DNA of 54,298 bases from Thiodiazotropha sp040507245 (lineage in GTDB: Bacteria; Pseudomonadota; Gammaproteobacteria; Chromatiales; Chromatiaceae), in the NCBI GenBank assembly GCA_040507245.1, contig JBEVVH010000005.1:1-54298 (forward strand), in the 5' to 3' direction. The notes below the pieces were generated by a model. It worked only from the letters and a program-made list of their open reading frames with translations. It ran no database searches and was not told the DNA's origin. The number at the start of each line of letters is the position of its first letter. Position 1 is the stretch's first letter. Positions 41,857 through 50,289 of the stretch are shown here, piece after piece. The position numbers and the translations under genes were made by a program.

Positions 41857-42837
41857 TCAGGGCAGCAGGATGGTCGATCCCGTCGTCTCGCGGGCTTCCA
41901 GAGCCCGGTGCGCCTCGGCCGCATCAGCCAGTTTGAAGCGTTGACCGATTTCGATGCGAACAGCGCCGGTGAGCACCTGGTCGAATAAGGCCGCAGCGCT
42001 GTCACGCAGTTCCCGGCTGTTCGCGGTATAGGTCATGAGTGTGGGACGGGTCAGGTAAAGTGAACCGCGAGCGGTCAGATCCTCCAGTTTTACCGGCGCC
42101 ACTTTACCCGAAGCGCTGCCAAAACTGACCATCATGCCCCGGGGGGAGAGGCAGTCGAGGGAGTCGGTCCAGGTATCTTTCCCGACCCCGTCATAGACGA
42201 CCGGTACTCCCTGACCCCGGGTGATCTCCTTCACCCGGACAACAACATTTTCTTCCCGATAAAGGATCGTGTGGTCACATCCGTGGGCCTTGGCGATCTG
42301 TGCCTTCTCTTCACTGCCGACCGTGCCGATCACCGTGGCGCCCAGTCGTTTCGCCCATTGGCAGAAGATCAGTCCGACGCCTCCTGCGGCGGCATGAAAA
42401 AGTACCGTTTGCCCGGATTGAACCGGGAAGGTTCGCCGCAACAGGTATTCTGCGGTCATGCCCTGCAGCATCATGGCGGCGGCCGGTTCGAAGTCGATCT
42501 TGTCAGGGAGTTTGACCAGGCGCCCGGCAAGCATGTTGCGGACCTCTGTGTACGCCCCCAGGGGTGGATTGGCATAGGCGACCCGATCACCTTCTGCGAA
42601 GTCCGTGACATCGCGGCCGACAGCTTCGACGATACCGGCTGCTTCCATCCCGGGGATAAAAGGCAGGGACGGGGTCGGGTAGGCTCCGGTGCGATGGTAG
42701 ACGTCGATATAGTTGAGACCCACCGCCCGGTGTCGGATTCGTACCTCGTCCGGTTCCAGAGGGCGCAGTTCAACCTCCTGCCAACGCAATTGTTCCGCTC
42801 CGCCGTGTTCGTGGATGACGATCGCCTTGGTATTCAT
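41857..42837 (-). CDS. qor: NADPH:quinone oxidoreductase, zeta-crystallin type
   Basis: A 326-residue zinc-independent MDR-family reductase that transfers electrons from NADPH to quinones. ATG 42837 (MNTKAIVIHEHGGAEQLRW) is the family start. Motifs: AVGLNYIDVYHRTGAYP near 50, MEAAGIVEAVG, VLFHAAAGGVGLIFCQWAKRLG (Rossmann nucleotide site) and VYDGVGKDTW. The C-terminal LADAAEAHRALEARETTGSTILLP is typical. It converges on trmJ with 7 bases between stops. It interrupts the usual trmJ-cysE neighbourhood, and about 760 non-coding bases follow before cysE. Confidence 0.93.
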   Translation of the reverse strand: MNTKAIVIHEHGGAEQLRWQEVELRPLEPDEVRIRHRAVGLNYIDVYHRTGAYPTPSLPFIPGMEAAGIVEAVGRDVTDFAEGDRVAYANPPLGAYTEVRNMLAGRLVKLPDKIDFEPAAAMMLQGMTAEYLLRRTFPVQSGQTVLFHAAAGGVGLIFCQWAKRLGATVIGTVGSEEKAQIAKAHGCDHTILYREENVVVRVKEITRGQGVPVVYDGVGKDTWTDSLDCLSPRGMMVSFGSASGKVAPVKLEDLTARGSLYLTRPTLMTYTANSRELRDSAAALFDQVLTGAVRIEIGQRFKLADAAEAHRALEARETTGSTILLP

Positions 42838-43597
42838 GATGGTTTTTTCTGATTTTCTCACGGGCAGTCGCAACTATAGCAGAGACGCTTGAAGCCGTTT
42901 GTCCGATTTCAAACCGGCTCCGGGATGACTACGCACAAAGCAAGATCTGATCAGCCATGAGGCTCAACTATTGAATCCGCCGCAAGATCCGGTTTTGAAT
43001 GTTGGGTTTGGGTGTTCGCTGCGCTCACTCTGTAATGGGTCCCCCTCTCTCTGTCTCTCTCCCGCAAGGGGAGAGGGGACACATGAATCCAGGTCGGATC
43101 GAACAGACAACTCGATGCCAAGTCCTGTCAAGAAGCGTACTGCGCACTTGAAAAGGTCTTGTCCTTTCCCCCTTGCGGAAGAGGGCAGGAGAGAGTGCAT
43201 AAACTCAAAACTCGTCGCTAACAACTCAATATCTTTAAGAACCGCGACCCAACTCCCGAATCGAGTGTCAACAGGACCCGGTACGAGAGTCGTTGTGGTC
43301 GCATTGAATGATCCTGTTTCATATCGGATCCAAGCTGAATGACAGTGGTAATACAAATCCAAACCAATCAAAGTCCGATTCTTGCAATTGGAAATGATTT
43401 TCATTTTATCGGCATTGGCCGAGCATTCCCGACAGATTTTGAGATACCCGGATCGCGGCAGGGTTTAATACCCTAGTAATTTGTGCGGGATTGTGCATAA
43501 TCATCAGCCTCGCGCAACACTGTTTGGGACGTCAGTCCGAATACAGCGTCCGATGCGGGACCCGAAGCTGGTTGACCCTGGATAGAAGTAGAGCCAT
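42838..43597. repeat. Long intergenic region with an inverted G/C-rich repeat pair
   Basis: No gene is seen in about 760 bases. Around 43051-43080 lies CTCTCTCCCGCAAGGGGAGA followed by GGGGAC. About 80 bases later (43159-43199) comes an inverted, diverged copy (GTCCTTTCCCCCTTGCGGAA, then GAGGG). Together with TTCGCTGCGCTCA near 43015 this looks like a miniature non-autonomous repeat of roughly 200 bases. The last 150 bases are AT-richer and hold the cysE promoter. Confidence 0.55.
43468..43501 (+). promoter_or_regulatory. Possible cysE promoter with a degenerate IscR-like site
   Basis: ATACCCTAGTAATTTGTGCG followed by GG (from 43468) partly follows the known IscR type 1 pattern (ATASYYGACTRWWWYAGTC...). 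CATAAT at 43496-43501 could be the -10 box. The match is partial, especially in the GACT/AGTC cores, so IscR control of cysE remains a suggestion. Confidence 0.3.
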
Positions 43598-44431
43598 ATG
43601 CCGTTAGACAATTCCGGAGCAAGGAACATCTCCCGCTGGAAAGAGGACATACAGAGCGTCTTCGAACGGGATCCCGCTGCACGCAACAGCTTCGAGATTG
43701 TCACCACCTATCCCGGGGTGCATGCGGTGATGTTTCACCGGCTGTCCCACAAACTCTGGCAGCTTGGGTTGAAATGGCTGGCCCGGGTGCTCTCAAATCT
43801 TGCGCGACTGCTGACCGGAATCGAAATCCATCCGGGCGCGGTGATCGGGCGGCGTTTTTTCATAGATCACGGCATGGGCGTGGTGATCGGCGAAACCGCA
43901 ATCATTGGCGACGATTGCACCCTCTATCATGGGGTCACCCTGGGCGGCACCAGCTGGGAGAAGGGCAAGCGCCATCCTACTCTGGGCAACAACGTTGTCG
44001 TGGGGGCCGGGGCCAAAGTGCTGGGGCCCATCGAGGTGGGCGAGGGGGCGCGTATCGGCTCCAATGCGGTGGTCGTCAAGGATGTGCCTGCGGGTGCGAC
44101 CGTGGTCGGTGTCCCGGGCAAGTTGATCACCCCCAAAGAGCCGGAAACCGGGGGCCATCGCGAAGCGATCGCCAAGAAGATCGGTTTTGACGCCTATGGC
44201 GCGACCAAAGACGCCACTGACCCGGTAGCCCATGCGATCAACTGCATGCTGGATCACATGCACGTAATGGACAAGAAGATGCAGTCCATGTGCGAGGCCC
44301 TCAAGAAGCTGGGTATCGATGAGGATTCGTCCCAGCTTCCGGATCTGGATTCCTGTGAAATCATCTCCACTGCGGAGGAGTTGAAAAAGCTGGATGAAGT
44401 GACGGAAGAGGCACAGAAAACCACCGAATGA
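43598..44431 (+). CDS. cysE: Serine O-acetyltransferase CysE
   Basis: A 277-residue serine acetyltransferase that makes O-acetylserine for cysteine synthesis. An N-terminal helical region is followed by the left-handed beta-helix (IEIHPGAVIGRRFFIDHG, GVVIGETAIIGDDCTLYHGV, TLGGTSWEKGKRHPTLG) with catalytic His in FIDHG and YHGV. A C-terminal extension of about 80 residues (DPVAHAINCMLDHMHVMDKK and an acidic end) goes beyond the catalytic core. It lacks the long E. coli N-terminal region and has the shorter EpsC-like layout usual for cysE copies next to isc operons. It sits 75 bases upstream of iscR and supplies cysteine for IscS. Confidence 0.95.
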   Translation: MPLDNSGARNISRWKEDIQSVFERDPAARNSFEIVTTYPGVHAVMFHRLSHKLWQLGLKWLARVLSNLARLLTGIEIHPGAVIGRRFFIDHGMGVVIGETAIIGDDCTLYHGVTLGGTSWEKGKRHPTLGNNVVVGAGAKVLGPIEVGEGARIGSNAVVVKDVPAGATVVGVPGKLITPKEPETGGHREAIAKKIGFDAYGATKDATDPVAHAINCMLDHMHVMDKKMQSMCEALKKLGIDEDSSQLPDLDSCEIISTAEELKKLDEVTEEAQKTTE

Positions 44432-44443
44432 ACGAGGTGGCTG

Positions 44444-44475
44444 AATGTTGACTAATTTGCTAGGGATTGTATATT
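44444..44475 (+). promoter_or_regulatory. iscR promoter with IscR type 1-like operator
   Basis: TTGACT (44448-44453) and TATATT (44470-44475) are 16 bases apart. The -35 region lies inside a sequence from 44444 to 44468 that agrees with the IscR type 1 consensus at about 18 of 25 positions (core TTGACTAATTT). IscR with its cluster would block RNA polymerase here and repress the operon when Fe-S clusters are plentiful, as known in E. coli. Confidence 0.65.
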
Positions 44476-44506
44476 AGCGACTGGATATATACACGGAGCA
44501 GACGAC

Positions 44507-45010
44507 GTGAAACTTACCACAAAAGGTCGCTATGCGGTCACTGCCATGCTGGATCTCTCCCTGCATGTCGGAGAGGGTCCGATCACCTTGGCCGATATCG
44601 CTCAGCGTCAGGGAATTTCACTCTCCTACCTGGAGCAGCTCTTCTCCAGATTGCGTAAAAAGGCCCTGGTCGCCAGCGTGCGGGGCCCGGGTGGCGGTTA
44701 CAGCCTGGGGCGCGGGGCGGACGAAATCTACGTGGGTGAAGTGATTTCCGCGGTGGACGAGAACATCGACACCACACGTTGTCACGGTGCTCACAACTGC
44801 CAGAACAACGAACGCTGTCTGACTCACGATTTGTGGTCGGACCTGAGCAATCAAATCTATAATTACCTGAACAAGATCAGTCTTCAGGACCTCATGGACC
44901 GCAAGGCAGTCCGGGAGGTCGCTGAGCGGCAGGAACAAACCGGTCAGGGCGCTAAGTCCTCGTTGGGCGTCACCATGACAGACATTACCTGCGGCTCGGC
45001 TGAGGCCTGA
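44507..45010 (+). CDS. iscR: Fe-S cluster assembly transcriptional regulator IscR
   Basis: A 167-residue Rrf2-family regulator starting at GTG 44507 with the standard MKLTTKGRYAVTAMLDL. The winged-helix part carries ITLADIAQRQGISLSYLEQLFSRLRKKALV in two conserved helices. The 2Fe-2S ligands Cys92, Cys98, Cys104 and His107 occupy exactly the E. coli positions (RCHGAHNC...RCLTH). Holo-IscR represses the isc operon through type 1 sites; apo-IscR acts at type 2 sites. It is the first gene of the isc unit and overlies its own likely operator. Confidence 0.97.
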   Translation: MKLTTKGRYAVTAMLDLSLHVGEGPITLADIAQRQGISLSYLEQLFSRLRKKALVASVRGPGGGYSLGRGADEIYVGEVISAVDENIDTTRCHGAHNCQNNERCLTHDLWSDLSNQIYNYLNKISLQDLMDRKAVREVAERQEQTGQGAKSSLGVTMTDITCGSAEA

Positions 45011-45032
45011 CCGTTGTTGGTCGGAGATTGAG

Positions 45033-46247
45033 ATGAAGTTACCCATCTACATGGACTACTCGGCCACTACGCCGGTGGATCCACGTGTCGCGGACAAAAT
45101 GTGCACCTACCTCACCCAGGACGGGACCTTCGGCAATGCGGCATCCCGATCCCATGCCTTTGGCTGGGCTGCCGACGACGCCATAACCCAGGCCCGCGCG
45201 CAGATTGCGCAACTGGTCAATGCGGATCCCAAGGAGATTGTCTGGACATCCGGTGCTACCGAGTCCGACAACCTGGCAATCAAAGGCGTCGCCGAGTTTT
45301 ATGAGAAGAAAGGCCGCCACATCATCACCTGCAAGACCGAGCACAAGGCGGTACTCGACACCTGCCGCCAACTGGAGCGTGACGGTTACGAAATCACCTA
45401 CCTCGAGCCCGAACCGAATGGTTTGATCGACCTGCAGAAGCTCGAAGCGGCTTTGCGTGAGGACACCATTCTGGTTTCCATCATGCACGTGAACAATGAG
45501 ATCGGCGTGATCCAGGACATCGAAGCGATTGGCGAGATGACCCGTGCACGCAAGATCCTGTTCCATGTGGACGCAGCCCAGAGCGCGGGCAAGGTGCCGA
45601 TCGACCTGGAACACCTTAAGGTGGATCTGATGTCGTTTTCCGCACATAAGATCTACGGTCCCAAAGGTATCGGTGCCCTCTACGTCCGGCGTAAACCGCG
45701 AGTCAGGCTGGAAGCCCAGATGCACGGTGGCGGTCATGAGCGGGGGATGCGTTCCGGCACCCTGCCGACTCATCAGATCGTCGGCATGGGCGAAGCCTTC
45801 AGAATCGCAGGCGAGGAGATGGCCGCTGAAAACGAGCGCATTCTGGGCTTGCGTCAGCGTCTCTGGGACGGCATCAGCGATATGGAAGAGGTGTACCTAA
45901 ACGGTGACGAAAGCCACCGGGTGGCCGGCAATCTGAATGTGAGTTTCGCCTACGTGGAAGGCGAGTCCCTGATTATGGCGCTGAAAGATCTTGCGGTTTC
46001 CTCCGGTTCCGCCTGTACCTCGGCGAGCCTGGAACCCAGCTATGTACTGCGCGCCCTGGGTCGTGAAGACGAACTGGCACACAGTTCGATCCGCTTCACC
46101 CTGGGACGCTTCTCCATCCAGGAAGAGGTGGATTATGCGATCAACAAGATCCGCACCGAGGTGGAGCGACTGCGTGAGCTCTCGCCCCTGTGGGAGATGT
46201 TCAAGGATGGTATCGACCTGAAAATGATTCAATGGGCTGCGCACTGA
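45033..46247 (+). CDS. iscS: Cysteine desulfurase IscS
   Basis: A 404-residue PLP enzyme that removes sulfur from cysteine and passes it to IscU, ThiI and other acceptors. The PLP lysine is Lys206 in SFSAHKIYGPKG; the mobile catalytic Cys328 is in SSGSACTSASLEPS. His104 in KTEHKAVLDT stacks on PLP. Length and positions match E. coli IscS. It lies 22 bases after iscR and 24 before iscU. Confidence 0.98.
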   Translation: MKLPIYMDYSATTPVDPRVADKMCTYLTQDGTFGNAASRSHAFGWAADDAITQARAQIAQLVNADPKEIVWTSGATESDNLAIKGVAEFYEKKGRHIITCKTEHKAVLDTCRQLERDGYEITYLEPEPNGLIDLQKLEAALREDTILVSIMHVNNEIGVIQDIEAIGEMTRARKILFHVDAAQSAGKVPIDLEHLKVDLMSFSAHKIYGPKGIGALYVRRKPRVRLEAQMHGGGHERGMRSGTLPTHQIVGMGEAFRIAGEEMAAENERILGLRQRLWDGISDMEEVYLNGDESHRVAGNLNVSFAYVEGESLIMALKDLAVSSGSACTSASLEPSYVLRALGREDELAHSSIRFTLGRFSIQEEVDYAINKIRTEVERLRELSPLWEMFKDGIDLKMIQWAAH

Positions 46248-46271
46248 GCGCAGAGTTCTGAGGTTTAGGCT

Positions 46272-46655
46272 ATGGCATACAGTGACAAGGTTCTGGATCA
46301 TTACGAGAATCCACGCAACGTGGGGGCTTTCGACAAGGAGGACACCAGTGTGGGAACCGGCATGGTAGGGGCTCCTGCCTGCGGTGACGTGATGCGCCTG
46401 CAGATCAAGGTCAACGAAAACGGAGTCATCGAGGACGCCCGGTTCAAGACCTACGGCTGCGGTTCGGCGATTGCTTCGAGCAGCCTGCTGACCGAATGGG
46501 TCAAGGGCAAGACCCTGGAAGAGGCCCAGTTGATCAAGAATTCCGACATCGCCGAAGAACTGGCCCTGCCGCCGGTGAAAGTGCACTGTTCGGTGCTGGC
46601 GGAGGACGCCATCAAGGCCGCGATCAAGGATTATTCGGATAAAAACACCAAATAG
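46272..46655 (+). CDS. iscU: Fe-S cluster scaffold IscU
   Basis: A 127-residue scaffold on which 2Fe-2S clusters are built. Ligands Cys37, Cys63 and Cys106 and the labile Asp39 are present (GAPACGDVM, YGCGSAIASS, LPPVKVHCSVL). The LPPVK motif that HscA recognises is intact at 99-103. A cruciform-like repeat and a separate promoter-like site follow before iscA, which is unusual for this operon. Confidence 0.98.
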   Translation: MAYSDKVLDHYENPRNVGAFDKEDTSVGTGMVGAPACGDVMRLQIKVNENGVIEDARFKTYGCGSAIASSSLLTEWVKGKTLEEAQLIKNSDIAEELALPPVKVHCSVLAEDAIKAAIKDYSDKNTK

Positions 46656-46704
46656 AGCACTGGCAGGCCAATGAAATTCGCTCAGACGAGTATGAGACTA
46701 GGCT

Positions 46705-46761
46705 GAATTCGCCGAAAATGTGCAGTTTACTTAAGGTAAATGAGCATTTTGAGGCGGATTT
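46705..46761. repeat. Imperfect cruciform between iscU and iscA
   Basis: An inner stem at 46715-46750 pairs AAAATG..GTTTACTTAAG with the complementary ..GGTAAAT..CATTTT. An outer arm pairs GAATTCGCC with GGCGGATTT. It lies in a 171-base gap that most isc operons lack. It may stabilise or end the upstream iscRSU message. Confidence 0.55.
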
Positions 46762-46791
46762 CAACCCAGGATCGTACCGTCTGAGTAGAAT

Positions 46792-46820
46792 TTCAACAGC
46801 CTGCTGGGTTCTGGTAGAGT
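46792..46820 (+). promoter_or_regulatory. Possible internal promoter for iscA
   Basis: TTCAAC (46792-46797) and TAGAGT (46815-46820) are separated by 17 bases. The iscA ATG is only 6 bases beyond, and there is no ribosome site. Independent leaderless expression of iscA is therefore possible. Confidence 0.45.
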
Positions 46821-46826
46821 AACGCG

Positions 46827-47150
46827 ATGGGTATCACAATCACAGCAGCGGCAGCACAACGGGTTCAGACCTTCCTCGCCAACCGGGGCAAGGGACTGGG
46901 TATTCGCCTCGCGGTTCGCACCTCGGGTTGTTCCGGGATGGCCTACGAGATGGAGTTCGTGGACGAGATCCAGAATGACGATCAGGTTTTCGAGGACCGG
47001 GGCGTGAAGGTCATCATCGATGCCAAGAGCCTGGTTTACCTCGATGGCACCGAAGTCGACTATGCCCGCGAAGGGCTCAACGAGGGATTCAAGTTCAACA
47101 ATCCCAATGCCAAGAGCGCCTGTGGATGTGGCGAGAGTTTCGGAGTTTGA
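46827..47150 (+). CDS. iscA: Fe-S carrier protein IscA
   Basis: A 107-residue A-type carrier that moves Fe-S clusters, chiefly for 4Fe-4S maturation. The three conserved cysteines are Cys35 (TSGCSGM), Cys99 and Cys101 (SACGCGESF), exactly as in E. coli. The length is normal. An intrinsic terminator follows at 47174-47202 before hscB. Confidence 0.97.
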   Translation: MGITITAAAAQRVQTFLANRGKGLGIRLAVRTSGCSGMAYEMEFVDEIQNDDQVFEDRGVKVIIDAKSLVYLDGTEVDYAREGLNEGFKFNNPNAKSACGCGESFGV

Positions 47151-47173
47151 CACTTCATCTATCAAGGGTATGG

Positions 47174-47202
47174 AACGGCTGCCATTAGGCGGCCGTTTTT
47201 TT
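47174..47202 (+). terminator. Terminator-like hairpin between iscA and hscB
   Basis: AACGGCTGCC and GGCGGCCGTT form a 10-bp stem (one G-T pair) around ATTA, followed by a T-run to 47202. It ends 4 bases before the hscB ATG. It would stop or attenuate iscRSUA transcription before hscB and also occupies the hscB ribosome-site position. Confidence 0.7.
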
Positions 47203-47206
47203 CGAT

Positions 47207-47755
47207 ATGCTGGATTTTTCGAAAAATTACTTTGATTTGTTCGGCCTGCCGGTCGGTTATATCGTGGACAGCACCTCCCTGGCGGATCGTTATCGCGATC
47301 TGCAGCGGGTGGTCCATCCCGACCGCTACGCCAATGCCACGGAGCAGGAGCGGAGGCTTTCCGTGCAAGGGGCCTCGTTGATCAACGAGGCGTTCGAAAC
47401 GCTTAAGGATCCGGTTGCCCGGGCGGCCTATCTGCTCTCGCTGCACGGTGTCGAAATGGACAGTCTCAACGAGTCCACCCAGGACATGGAATTCCTCATG
47501 CAGCAGATGGAATTGCGTGAAGAACTCGAGAGCCTGCTCAGTCAGTCCGGCCCCTATGAAGCCGTGCTCGACCTGAGTAATCGGATCCGCAAGCAGATCA
47601 CCGACCTGGTGGCGCAGATAGCGGTGCTGTTTGAGCGTCCGACCGCGGAACAGCTCGAGGATGCCCGGGAGATACTGCGCAAAATGCGCTTTCTGCAGAA
47701 ACTCCGCACAGAGGTGGAGCGGGCGGAAGCCGAACTGGAAGATCAGTACAACTAG
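47207..47755 (+). CDS. hscB: Fe-S co-chaperone HscB
   Basis: A 182-residue J-type co-chaperone that brings IscU to HscA and stimulates its ATPase. The HPD tripeptide is at 37-39 (VVHPDRYAN). The C-terminal three-helix domain for IscU binding begins near 95 (EFLMQQMELREELES). No ribosome site is present, because a terminator hairpin lies directly before the ATG. Translation may need re-initiation or an unpaired leader. It is followed by hscA after 71 bases. Confidence 0.95.
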   Translation: MLDFSKNYFDLFGLPVGYIVDSTSLADRYRDLQRVVHPDRYANATEQERRLSVQGASLINEAFETLKDPVARAAYLLSLHGVEMDSLNESTQDMEFLMQQMELREELESLLSQSGPYEAVLDLSNRIRKQITDLVAQIAVLFERPTAEQLEDAREILRKMRFLQKLRTEVERAEAELEDQYN

Positions 47756-47826
47756 CGCCTGTCAGCGGCCGTCGGCATACGGCAGATACGGGCGTTGCAG
47801 GTAAACTAGACGAGGTAGACGACGCG

Positions 47827-49695
47827 ATGGCGCTCCTACAGATAGCCGAGCCGGGACAGGCCCAGGCGCCTCATCAGCACCGGCTTTCAGCCGGTATCGA
47901 TCTCGGTACCACCAACTCACTGGTGGCCTGTGTCCGCAGCGGACAGGCCGAGACCCTGGCCGATGATCAGGGGCGGCACCTGTTACCCTCGGTGGTCCAG
48001 TATCTCGAGTCCGGACTCCGGGTCGGTCACGAGGCAAAACTGACTGAGGTGGACGATCCGCTCAACACCATCTCATCCGTAAAACGGTTGATCGGCCGGG
48101 GTGTCGAGGATATCAAGACCCTGGGCAGTCAGCTGCCCTACGAGTTCGCCCAGGCCGACAGCCGAGTGCCGCGTATCAAAACCCGTAGTGGAGAGGTCTC
48201 ACCCATCGAAGTCTCTGCGGAGATCCTCCGACAACTCTCCGAGCGGGCGGAAAACACCCTGGGCGGTCCCCTGCAGGGTGTGGTGATCACTGTGCCCGCC
48301 TATTTCGATGAAGCCCAACGCCAGGCAACCAAGGATGCGGCCAAGCTGGCCGGGTTGCATGTGCTGCGGCTGTTGAACGAACCCACCGCCGCCGCGGTGG
48401 CCTATGGTCTGGACAAGGGTGCGGAGGGTATCCATGCGATCTATGACCTGGGTGGCGGTACCTTTGATATCTCCATTCTGCGACTCAACAAAGGCGTGTT
48501 CGAAGTCATGGCCACGGGGGGTGACTCAGCCTTGGGCGGAGATGATTTCGACCGCGCCGTCGCCGCCTGGATCATGCAGCAGGCCGGGATACCGGAGGAT
48601 GCCGGTCAGGCCATGATCAAGCGTCTGATCCGCGCCGGATGCGAGGCCAAGGAGGCCCTTAGCGATACGGACGAAACCGAAATCGTGGTCAGCCTCGAGG
48701 ATGGTTCCGAATGGCGCGTCCACCTCGACCGGGCAGGATTTCATGAACTGATCGATCCCCTGGTGAAGAAAACCCTGATGGCCTGCCGTCGTACCCTACG
48801 GGATGCCGGCGTGTCCGCGGAAGAGGTCGAGGACGTGGTGATGGTGGGCGGTTCCACCCGGGTGCCCCGGGTACGGGAGATGGTGGGCGAACTGTTTGCC
48901 ACTGAACCCCTGGTGGATATCGATCCTGACCGGGTGGTCGCGGTGGGTGCGGCGATCCAGGCGGACATCCTGGTGGGTAACAAACCCGGCGATGAGATGT
49001 TGCTATTGGATGTGATTCCGCTCTCCCTGGGCATCGAAACCATGGGCGGACTGACGGAAAAACTGATCAGCCGCAACACCACCATACCGGTGGCCCGGGC
49101 CCAGGAGTTCACCACCTTCAAGGACGGTCAGACCGCGATGGCGATTCATGTGGTGCAGGGGGAACGGGAACTGGTCTCCGATTGCCGCTCCCTGGCGCGC
49201 TTCGAGCTGCGGGGAATTCCCCCGATGGTGGCGGGCGCCGCGCGCATCCGTGTCACCTATGCGGTGGATGCGGACGGGTTGTTGAGCGTCAGTGCGGTGG
49301 AACAGAGTAGTGGCGTACACGCGAGTATCGAGGTCAAACCCTCCTACGGTCTCACCGATCTAGAGATCGAGACCATGTTGCGCGATTCCATCGCGCATGC
49401 CAGCGATGACAAACTGGCGCGAAACCTTCGGGAACAGCAGGTCGAGGCCGAGCGGGTCATTGAGGCCCTGGTCAGCGCCCTGGCCGAGGATGGCGAGCGT
49501 CTGCTGGATGCGTCCGAACGTGCCCGGGTCGACCAGGCCCTGGAGGATCTCAAGGCGGTGGTCGATGCGACCGATCCGCAACAGATCAAGGCGCGCATCG
49601 CCGATCTGGAAAAGACCTGTGGTTTCTATGTCGAACGCCGTATGAACCAAAGTATCCAACAGGCCATGTCCGGCCACAGTCTAGATGAATTTTGA
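47827..49695 (+). CDS. hscA: Hsp70-type Fe-S chaperone HscA
   Basis: A 622-residue specialised Hsp70 that drives cluster release from IscU by binding its LPPVK motif. The nucleotide domain has GIDLGTTNSLVACVRSG near 29, VITVPAYFDEAQRQATKDAA, NEPTAAAVAYGLD and YDLGGGTFDISILRLN. The substrate domain follows from about 390 (DVIPLSLGIETMGG). The sequence is complete and in frame. ferredoxin (fdx) follows after 12 bases. Confidence 0.97.
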   Translation: MALLQIAEPGQAQAPHQHRLSAGIDLGTTNSLVACVRSGQAETLADDQGRHLLPSVVQYLESGLRVGHEAKLTEVDDPLNTISSVKRLIGRGVEDIKTLGSQLPYEFAQADSRVPRIKTRSGEVSPIEVSAEILRQLSERAENTLGGPLQGVVITVPAYFDEAQRQATKDAAKLAGLHVLRLLNEPTAAAVAYGLDKGAEGIHAIYDLGGGTFDISILRLNKGVFEVMATGGDSALGGDDFDRAVAAWIMQQAGIPEDAGQAMIKRLIRAGCEAKEALSDTDETEIVVSLEDGSEWRVHLDRAGFHELIDPLVKKTLMACRRTLRDAGVSAEEVEDVVMVGGSTRVPRVREMVGELFATEPLVDIDPDRVVAVGAAIQADILVGNKPGDEMLLLDVIPLSLGIETMGGLTEKLISRNTTIPVARAQEFTTFKDGQTAMAIHVVQGERELVSDCRSLARFELRGIPPMVAGAARIRVTYAVDADGLLSVSAVEQSSGVHASIEVKPSYGLTDLEIETMLRDSIAHASDDKLARNLREQQVEAERVIEALVSALAEDGERLLDASERARVDQALEDLKAVVDATDPQQIKARIADLEKTCGFYVERRMNQSIQQAMSGHSLDEF

Positions 49696-49707
49696 CAGAG
49701 ACAACGC

Positions 49708-50046
49708 ATGACACGAATCATCTTTCTGCCCCATGAAGAGATCTGCCCCGAGGGTGCGGTGATCGATGTTGAACCGGGTATCACCCTTTGTGACGCGGCC
49801 TTGCAGCACGGCATAGAGATTGAACATGCCTGCGAGAAATCCTGCGCCTGTACCACCTGTCACGTGATCGTGCGGGAGGGTTTCGATTCCCTGGGCGAAG
49901 CCGACGAGGTGGAAGAGGACATGCTCGACAAGGCCTGGGGCCTCGAGTCGGAGTCCCGCTTGAGTTGTCAGGCGAAAGTCGGAGAGGTGGATCTCGTGGT
50001 CGAGATTCCCAAGTACACGATCAATATGGTGTCAGAACATCACTGA
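49708..50046 (+). CDS. fdx: ISC-system 2Fe-2S ferredoxin Fdx
   Basis: A 112-residue adrenodoxin-type ferredoxin that donates electrons during cluster assembly. Ligands Cys42, Cys48, Cys51 and Cys87 sit at the E. coli Fdx positions (HACEKSCACTTC...LSCQAKV), with the extra Cys46 also conserved. It is placed normally between hscA and iscX. Confidence 0.97.
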   Translation: MTRIIFLPHEEICPEGAVIDVEPGITLCDAALQHGIEIEHACEKSCACTTCHVIVREGFDSLGEADEVEEDMLDKAWGLESESRLSCQAKVGEVDLVVEIPKYTINMVSEHH

Positions 50047-50055
50047 GAGGTAGCT

Positions 50056-50256
50056 ATGGGATTGAAATGGGTCGACAGCCTCAACATTGCCATCGAACTC
50101 GATGAAACCTATCCGGAAGTGGATCCACGCAGCGTGAATTTCGTCGATTTGCGCAACTGGGTCATGCAACTGGACGATTTCGACGACGATCCCTACCATT
50201 CCGGGGAGAAGATCCTCGAGGCCATCCAGGCCGCCTGGATCGAAGAACGGGAGTAA
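50056..50256 (+). CDS. iscX: Fe-S assembly protein IscX
   Basis: A 66-residue acidic protein that binds IscS and modulates sulfur transfer. The conserved core is NIAIELDETYPEVDPRSVNF and FDDDPYHSGEKILEAIQAAW. It starts 9 bases after fdx. It is the last gene of the canonical isc operon. Confidence 0.97.
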   Translation: MGLKWVDSLNIAIELDETYPEVDPRSVNFVDLRNWVMQLDDFDDDPYHSGEKILEAIQAAWIEERE

Positions 50257-50289
50257 GCCCCGGCTGCTCATCCGCATCGGTATTCGGCT

